Shown in pieces: positions 9,259 through 18,989 of a DNA stretch of 36,101 nucleotides (the stretch's first letter is position 1; every line of letters begins with the position of its first letter). The DNA lies in the NCBI GenBank assembly GCA_003427395.1, contig BFEA01000714.1, forward strand, positions 284,976 to 321,076, read 5' to 3'. This DNA comes from Chara braunii. Its lineage: Eukaryota; Streptophyta; Charophyceae; Charales; Characeae. The notes below the pieces were generated by a model that searched no databases, was not told where the DNA came from, and saw nothing but the letters and a program-made list of their open reading frames with translations. Made by a program: the position numbers and the translations under genes.

Positions 9259-12200
9259 GTAAGTTACCACCTCTCTCTCTCTCTCGCCCCCTGACCTCTC
9301 TCTCTCTCTCGCCCCCTGACCTCTGTCTCTCTCGCCCCCTGACCTTCTCTCTCTCTCTCTCGCCCCCTGACTTCTCTCTCTCTCTCCCCCTGACCTCTCT
9401 CTCTCTCTCTTCCGTCTCTCTCTTCTCCGAGCCCCCCTCTCTCCCGTCTCCCAAATCTCTTCCCCCTCTCTCCTGTCTCTCGTCTGTCCCCTATCTCTCT
9501 CCCCTGCCCTTCCTCCTGCCCCTCTACTGTCCCTCTCCCCTCTCTCCCCACCTCTGTCTCTGTCCCGTCTCTCTTCCCTCTCTTCCCTCTCTTCTTTCTG
9601 TCCTCGGTGGTAAGGCGAAAACCCGTTTTTCTTTCTCTCCCCTCTATCGCTCCCTCTCTCTCCTCTGTCCCCTCTGTTCCCTCTCTTTCTCTCCCCTATC
9701 CGCGCCCCCGGGATCCCCTCTCTCTCTCTCGCCTTCCACTCTCCTCCCCCTCCCTCTCGCCTCTCTCACCTGTCTGTGCTCCCTTTCAAAGTTTTCCACG
9801 TCTGTTGCGGTCGTTCCTGTTCTCGTCGTTTCCCGCTCGTTCCCGCTCTCGTCCTTTCCCGCTCTTTCCCGTGTCAGTCATCATCTCCCCTGGCGCGCTT
9901 GACGTCCCCATCTCTGCCGTTCGCATGTTGAATTCCTTTGTCCTTCTCTCCATCGTTTAGTTTTGCCCGATCTGCGCTTGTTCTTGCTGTCCGGCATTCT
10001 CTCTACTGTCCCGTTTGCCCAGCACCCTACCCTCTGTCCGTGTCGATTCCTCGCCTGTCTTCGCCCTTTCGTCGCTGTGCGCTCTCTCTTACCCTTCGAC
10101 TCTTCTTTAGCGTACAGCGTCAGTGTCTGCTCTCCGTTGTTCTTCTCTCTCGTGGGACTGTTTCTTCTCTTTCGCGCACAGCGCAGAGGTCTGCTGTTAT
10201 TGAAGGCTGTCTTGCCCGCGGCCTCGTCTCGATTTAAACTGGAAGAATCGCTCGCCTCTTTTCTACTGCATGAGGTTTATTCGTCGGGATCGCACGGCCG
10301 TACATCGCTTAGAGTCTGAGCACATACTCGCACTAGGACTGTCCTGAGATGTATCTGACCGTAATCAGAGCCTGACCTGAATGTATCTGACCTCTTCTGA
10401 GAGATCAGAACGACTGCATATTTTCTTATCCTCTCACGTGATTGCCATCCCTGCCCTCTTTTTCTCTCTCCACCCCTTCCCTTTTTTTCTCTCTCCGCTT
10501 CTCCCGCCGCCTCTTCTTCTCCGTCAATCCCCTCCTTCCCCTCTTTCCCCTCCTCCTTTCTCCCAACCGAGCCCTCAACTCGTGACGCTCTTCTCGGGCT
10601 CGTCCCTCGCACTTACCGCCGACATTGCTTGCTTGATTTCTTTTTGTCTCCCTGTCTAGGACCACGAGCAGTGTCCTTCCTCGATGCCCTGCCTCCTTTT
10701 CCCACGGCCTATCTAAATACCAGTTTTTTTAATGTATTTATTCCTTTGCTTGTCCACCTCGGCTTTCAGGGCCTTCCTTCTTCGGCCACATGATGCCTAT
10801 GCAAAGGAGGAAGGAAGTCCGGGGCGTGCTTTCTCACGCATGTTCTGAAAGAGTAGGCTGAGGTGGATGACGTGTGTTCTTTACCCATCTTCTTCCCTTT
10901 CCCTCCCTTACGAATATCGATAAAATTGAACCAGTCGCTCCGCTCCGTTTCCGTCCTGCCTCCTCCTGTTACGGCATCGGGGCCTTATCTGTGGACGTAA
11001 TTGCGGTCAGGTGCATCCTGACCTGGGTTCTCACCGTGTCTTTCTCATGGCCGAGTTACTGGCAGAGGTACTTTCCACAGCACCTTCTCCCACTCTCTCT
11101 TTAATCTTAGATAAATCTAATGGCCACGATTCATTTGTTTTTCGAAATGGAAAGTAAAGATCAACTGAAGTCTTACCATTCTTATGTCTATTTTTTACTA
11201 AACTTAAAAATTAAACATGTTTTTAACACTGTGCCCATGCAGACCTAATATTAGATTTAGTATGTTTAAATGCGAATCTGTCGAGGTAATTGCGGTCAGG
11301 TGCATCACGGCCTGGGTTCTCACAGTGTCTTTTTCGTGGCCGAGTTCCTTGCAGAGGTACTTTCCACAGCACCTTCTCCCACCCTCCTGACTCGCCGTCG
11401 CTTCTCTTCCTTTTGTTCACGTGTACCTTCCCGCTAGATGCAGTAGTTCTCTTGGACCCTTCCCTCCATGACCCTCTTTACCCTTTCTCTACGTGCTCTT
11501 CCCCTCTCCCCCTCCTGTATTCGACGTAGGCCATCCCCTGCGATCTAAGTTCCCCGCTCCACGGGCTCCCTGCCTCTACCCGAAGTCGTTACTGTCTTCG
11601 CCTGATCCCTTCACAGTATTACTCCTTTGACCACGTAATTTAGAATCAAGGTGAAGCGATTTGGACAAGTGAAAATTCAATTGGAGAGCCATCAAACCGA
11701 ATTGGTCAGTTTAATTTTCCTACTTAGTAGGACATTATCAGAACCGATTTGAGCAGCAGCCGATATATGTTGGGAGAAGTGATGACCATTTTGGACATAC
11801 CAGATATACGTTGGGAGAAACGATGAGAATTTTGGACAAAAGGATTTAACAGTTTGAGCGCTTGATAGAGTTAGGCAGATTGATTCAACAATTATTACTA
11901 CGAGTATTGCCAAAACCACATTTAGTCCAACAATCAACCGATTTGAGATTCTGCGCAGACCATCCGGGCGGACAAGGATATCAAATTAGTGAAGTGATTT
12001 TGCGTGTTAGTCACATGCGTCGTCTGAATCACGGGGCTGCTGCTCCCGTAAACTGTCGACCTAGGACTTCGCCTCGATTAGCTTTGCCGAAGTTTCGTTG
12101 AAGTTCGTGTCACCTCTCTAATCCATTTGGCACATCTCGGCCTAGGTCGACGAGGATTTCGATTGCATCAATCAGATTCCCCTGCCCCCCAAGTTCCTNN

Positions 12201-14513
12201 NNNNNNNNNNNNNNNNNNNNNNNNNNNNNNNNNNNNNNNNNNNNNNNNNNNNNNNNNNNNNNNNNNNNNNNNNNNNNNNNNNNNNNNNNNNNNNNNNNNN
12301 NNNNNNNNNNNNNNNNNNNNNNNNNNNNNNNNNNNNNNNNNNNNNNNNNNNNNNNNNNNNNNNNNNNNNNNNNNNNNNNNNNNNNNNNNNNNNNNNNNNN
12401 NNNNNNNNNNNNNNNNNNNNNNNNNNNNNNNNNNNNNNNNNNNNNNNNNNNNNNNNNNNNNNNNNNNNNNNNNNNNNNNNNNNNNNNNNNNNNNNNNNNN
12501 NNNNNNNNNNNNNNNNNNNNNNNNNNNNNNNNNNNNNNNNNNNNNNNNNNNNNNNNNNNNNNNNNNNNNNNNNNNNNNNNNNNNNNNNNNNNNNNNNNNN
12601 NNNNNNNNNNNNNNNNNNNNNNNNNNNNNNNNNNNNNNNNNNNNNNNNNNNNNNNNNNNNNNNNNNNNNNNNNNNNNNNNNNNNNNNNNNNNNNNNNNNN
12701 NNNNNNNNNNNNNNNNNNNNNNNNNNNNNNNNNAACAGGAAACATATTCCTTCCTCCTCTCCTCTCGGTTGTCTCTGTGCCATTAGCTTCGAGCGCGATA
12801 ACAATGTTGTGCACAGTAGTGCGTGGAACCCCATAGCGCACTGCAGTGTCTGCAATCGTTTTGCATTCAACGAAAAATCACCTTTGAACATCGTCGATGC
12901 AGTTGTACCTGGCTCTCTTGCCTCTAACGGACATCGCCGTTTGGACACAGAAGATCACCCTCGTGCAAGACCAGAGAGCCAGGCACACGTGAACGCACAA
13001 AGCACGTGCGTCGATGCTCCGCGGGAGTGAATGAATGCACGTTGAAGAATGCACGCATCATACGCGGGAGTGAATGCACGTGGGTAGCCGGACCTAGGTG
13101 GATGCACGCAGCACACACGCGAGAGACGCACGATTTTCTGTGGGGCCCGCCAATTTATGCTCTCGTCTGTCTAAATTGCTCCGGTGTTCCGTCCAAATTT
13201 ATTTATAGAATACCGGTCTTCCTTATCGGTTCACAAGATGTCCGATTCTAATCTACTGTTCGATGAAGCTTCTTCTACAAGAATCTAAATCGGGTCGCCG
13301 TCGTAAAACGATTGGAATCGCGCGTGTAGTCCAAGCGTTTTAGATTCTTGTAGAATCTACAAGAATCTAAAACGCTTGGACTATACGCGCGCGATTCCAG
13401 TCTACAGGTGCAAGAAGGTTGCTTCTACGAAATTCTAAATCGGTTCGCCTTTTCTCTAACTTAGGGGCGTTCACCTAAATTGATGAAAAAAGAAACCAAT
13501 ACGGTCATAAGGAGTACCCATTTTAATACCTTTCTCGGCCTTTTGGCTAAGATCAAGTGTAGTATCTGTTCTGATCATGGTCCATCGGGCTACACGATAT
13601 TAAATTAATTTTTCTGGGCTACGCAGGGGTCATATGGGTAGGCTTGCCTGCTCGACCCCTCCAGCGTTGCCTCTGTATTGCACTGCAGCAGAGTGCGACG
13701 CGGCCCTCCTCCTCCGGGAAAAAAAAATAAAATAAAATAAAACAAATTTAGAATTTCGTAGAAACCAATACGGTCCAAAAAGAAACCAATATGGTCCAAA
13801 AAGAAACCAATACGGTCCAAAAAGAAACCAATACGGTCCAATACGGTTTTTGGCGGGAACCCGGTAGGGCCTGCCCATTTCGGTTCACGAGATGCCCAAA
13901 TAGCGGCAGTAGGCAGCTGACTGGTACTTGACCAAAGGAGTATTACACGGACCCTTACTACCATCTTCCGCCGAACATGACGCACGCCGATAATGAATGT
14001 ATCTAACCGATCTTCTGGTTCGGTACAGTCATAATGACGGTGCGTTGTGTTGGGGGGAAGACGGTACCGTTTCTCTTTCACTCTGCTAATTGTACCCTTC
14101 GCTGCCTGTCCTTACCCTCTTCGTGATCTGCGCCATTGCAGCTCCTCCTCACCAGCGTGCTCTGCCCATTGACTACCGTAGTCTCCCGAACACAACGCAC
14201 CCTCGTCATGACTGTACTTGACCGGAAAGACGGTTTGTATACATTCATAATCAGGGTGCGTTGTGTTCGGGGGAGGATCGGTAGCTCCCCTGCGCCATGT
14301 TATCGCTCTGACTTGATGTATTCCTTCCACGTCCTTTTTTGTTCGATTTTCTGCTCCCTCTCATTTTCTCCCGCCTGTTTTTCGAAATTTGTTGTACTCT
14401 CTGCATGGTTCTGCTCGTCATTTTTCTTCCCTCTGTTGCGCACTGTCTCTAATTTTCAGCCCTAATCCGGATTTCTTCCCTCTGTTCAATTTTTCGATCA
14501 AAGCTGGCCGGCC

Positions 14514-14579
<66 letters not shown>

Positions 14580-14580
14580 N

Positions 14581-14620
<40 letters not shown>

Positions 14621-17600
14621 GTCCACCTCTCGCCTTGATCCGGTTCGTCCCCCGTGTTCGTCCTTTTTCTCCCCTGCTGCGAACTGTGTCTCTGGATTTT
14701 CCCCCTAATCCGGATTTCCTCCCTCTGTTGAATTCTTTGATCAAAGCTGGCCGCCTGTCTCTCTCTTCAGTCCACCTCTCGCCTTGATCCTGTTCGTCCT
14801 TTCTTTCCCCTGCTGCGCATCGCGTCTCTAGCTTTTAGCCCTCCCTCTCCCTCCCTCTCTCCCTCCCTCTCCCTTCCTCCCTTCCTTTCCTTCCCTCCCT
14901 ACTTCCCTCCCTCCCCCCCTCCCTCCTTCCCTCCTTATCACGGTTCCGGTCACCAAGGGCGGCCTTCCATCAAGCAAGGGGTAAGAGCCGTACCGTCTTC
15001 CCCCGAACATAACTCACTCTGAATGTGAATGTACATAACTCACCCTGAATGTGAATGTACATAACCCACCCTGAATGTGAATGTATCCGAGCGATCTCTC
15101 GGTCCGATATATTGACAATGAGGGTGCGTTGTGTTCGGGGGTAAGACGGCAGCCTAATTGAAGGTCCGCCGGTAATGATGGCGGCGTTCCATTCGTGGGG
15201 AGCAGCATGTGCTGGGAACCGGGCCCGGCGTTGCTTTACATGAAACTGGGCCAGAGTAGGAGGTGTTGACTGCTTCCCAAATCAGGAAGGATTGGCGTCC
15301 CAACCATCCTTGAACAGAAACTCTATACAAAACAGGGTAGGAGGTATTGATTGCTTCCCAAATCAGGAAGGATTGACCTTCCAACCACCCTCGAACAGAA
15401 TCATCTTTGCGATGAACGAGGAGAATCATCGTCACCCCTTGATGAGGGCCAGAATGGCTATGATCAGCAAGCTCACTCCCTGTCTCTCCTAGATGGGCAA
15501 GATTGAGCCGGATGGAATTGCAGAGGTTTTCAGCATTCTGCGATCCTTTGTCCTCTGTCACGGGGACGCATTTGAGGTGTCATTCCCTTCTTTTGAGCAA
15601 GGCAACTCACTTGGCAACTGTGCTGTTGATTACCGTCTTTCCCTGAATGAAACGTACGGTCGTTCTGCCTGTATTGAGCACAACTTTAAGGTCACAACTT
15701 TAAGGTCTTCAGCGAAAACGATAGGTACGTTCTGCTCGGATGAAGACGGTAGCTAAACAGAGCACTTTCTTTCGCCTTCTCGACAAGCCTTGCCGGTCGT
15801 GTCAGCATTGTCTCGTCGTACCGCTTGTGGCTCTGGACTTGGACTTGATGGATTTGATGGGCTCGATGGATCTGATGGACTTGAAGTTGACGGAGAGAGT
15901 TTCAGATAATGGAATTAATTAATGCCATGTGCATCCTCTGGTCTGGGCTGGTCTTGTCATGTCAAAATACTCCAGTGCGTGGCTTATTGTCGATCCATGG
16001 CCTCCGAATTTTAGGACAGACTGAGTTTCTCTGCAAGGAAGATTTCTCCAGGCGAATGTACTGGTGAGGGTATTTTATTGTCGATCCATGGCCTCCGAAT
16101 TTTAGGACAGGCGCAATCTGCTTGGTCGAATGTACAATCTGCTTGGTCGAATGTACTGGTGGTTTAAGGATTTTGTCTGTCTTAGGAAGCTTAAGAGAAG
16201 AAGATGACATTTTTTTTTGGTTCTTTTGCCCGTTCGTTCAGGTGAGTTTTTTGTACTCCGAATAAGAATTCTGTCAGTTCTCTAATTTCGTGTACTTTTG
16301 AGAGAGTTCAAATCTTCTTTTTTTTCCCCTGTTAAGTGAGCATCTTGCTTTCCATAATGTCCAACTCCGGAGGAGAAGCACTGGGATTGCAAGTGTGCAC
16401 AGTCTGTCGCTGCCTTTAACCATGCGGCCACTCTCCTGAAGAATTCAGCATCCCACTTGCAATCACAGGTGACAGAATCGAACCTGTGACCTTCAACTTT
16501 GGACAAAATAGAATTAGAGTGAGTCGTGGTAGAAATGGATCCATCGATTGCTGGGATGCGTGAGGGAGGAGGATTGCCTCTCCTGTGTTCGAACTGTTGA
16601 CCTCCCCCGAATAGAACTCGTATGGTCAATATCCCGGTGTCAGACTGTAAGTGCTCCAAATACAGATAGGATGACCTTACACAGTCGATATCGTGGTATC
16701 AGGACTGGAAGTCGCCCCAAATACAGCAATATAATGAACTTATATTTAAGTCGGGGGAAGACCTGTAGACTTGGAGTGGGTCAGTGTTGCTGAACCCTTC
16801 ACGAAGAAGTTTGAAAGTTGCAGATGAAGGGGGAAAGGTTGCGAGCAGAGGGACTGCTGTTTGTTTTCTTTTGACTAATTTCTGTGGTTTCTGGTCGATG
16901 GTGTGATGTGTGTGTCTGCCTCTATCTAGCTTGTTTAACAATGTTGTTCAACCAAGTCGCCTAATTCACGGTGCCGACTTCCACTGTTTCAAGAAGGGAA
17001 TTGAGCCCAAGTGGGAGGACCCAAAGTGTAGCGGCGGAGGTAGATGGAACGCCCAAGTGCCAAAGGGAAGACCAACGACGCTGGACACCTACTGGCTTCA
17101 TACAGTGAGCTCTTCTCCCTTCAACTTCAACGCCACAGCCTACCTTGTTCTGTTTTTTTTTTTTTTTTCCTTTTTTGGTTCGTCTTTCTTTTGAGCCTAC
17201 TTTGTCGCCTTGCTGTCGGTGTTTCCATCTGCGTCGCCTGCCTGCTCTCCTACGTTGTTATTTTGATGTTTCATCTTTTGCCGCCTGCCTGCCCACCCGC
17301 CTTGCTTGGGTTGCTGCTACCTGTCATGCTGCCTGCCAACATGGCTGCACGGCTGGAGCCTATGTTGTTGTACTGGTGCTCGCTGACATGGCTGCATGGC
17401 TGCCCTTTCTGTCTTCTAGGGCCCGTGTCCAACTCCACGATAACAAACGGGAAAGTCTGCAGTAGGGCTTTCTTTTGTGACAGGAGACAACATGAAAACG
17501 ATGTATTTTTTGTTTTGTATGGAACCCGCTTCTACAGTAGGGCTTTCTTGTTTTGTATGGAATCCGCTTCTCATATTGGCCTGGCATCACTAGAAGAAGA

Positions 17601-18747
17601 ACTGGAGGCCAAAAAAACGGTGGGCAGCTATGAAGGGCCCATCTGAAATGCGTCCTCCCTTTAGTATTGTTGTTCAAATACTGTAGCAAGGGTTCTTTGC
17701 ATCGGACGTGACTATTATGGGCTCAGTTTACGCAAAGAGGCAACTGTAGTACAGGCTCAGTTCCTATCAAACGTTTGGGGTTCTATCTGTAAATGTGTGG
17801 CATCCAGGGCTGGAGGTGAGCAATTTTTATGGACTCTGTTTTGTTTTGCGAAGAGGGTCTTGGCTACTAACTAGTAAATGCTGTACAAATAGTAGGTGGA
17901 GACCGAAGTACGCGTATTTTGTTATCTCAGAGGAGTATTGTATACATTGCTATGCACCCGAGTGTTGACCTATCAGGGACGAGTCCAAAATCTGTTGAAT
18001 CCATGGTGTAATGTTGTGGATCGTACTCGTTTTACGTATGATTTAAGTGAAGGAAAGAAAGGAAGGATTGTTTGCTGAGTCACATGACTTGTTGTGTGTG
18101 CAGTTGTTAGCGATGATTGGTGAGCAGTTTAGTGATGGAGAAGAGGTTTGCGGGTCTGTCGTAAGCGTTCGGGTAAAACAAGATCGGATTGCGATCTGGA
18201 CGAAGACAGCGTCGAATGAGGCAGCACAGGTATGTGTGGCCCTTCCATTGTCCGAACAGTTTTCTTTCTGGCTGCTTTTTTCTTTGGCACTTTTCTTTTG
18301 TGACTTTTTTGACATTTTTGTGAGTGAGTGTCATGGAAAGATTTGGTGAGAGATGTTAAGGGGCGTTGTTGGTACCGTTTGGTTCTGTGGGAACACTCTT
18401 GCGACAGCTCGGACCTTGCGACATTTCACCTAATTGGCCTGCTTCGTTGTTTTGACCGTTGTTCCTCAGTTGAGCATTGGAAGACAGTGGAAGGAGGTCT
18501 TGGACTTTGGAGACCAGATCAAAATCGGCTATGTGGCTCATGTAAGTAGTGTCAAACCTATTTTCTTTTTTCTCAATGCCCCATTTTGCTCAAAGGTGAT
18601 GGTTTGGCTGATCAGTGTTGCAGACAGCTGCGCTTGGCCCAGTTGTGCCTAAAGCTCTGAGGCTCATTTGTTTAGATGGGTCACGCTTGCAACAGGACTA
18701 TGACCAAGCATCAGGTGCATCACGCTTACAGATACAGGAAGGAATGG

Positions 18748-18825
<78 letters not shown>

Positions 18826-18829
18826 GACT

Positions 18830-18918
<89 letters not shown>

Positions 18919-18919
18919 N

Positions 18920-18989
<70 letters not shown>

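Noticed and set aside
9057-9902. A 281-codon frame downstream of eIF4E exon 1
   Set aside because: It is a Ser/Leu/Pro low-complexity translation of CT-rich intron sequence, in a different frame from eIF4E.
12110-12948. Long open frames of 219-258 codons spanning the gap
   Set aside because: Most of their length is N. Only the transposase-like fragment at 12734-12934 has real sequence support.
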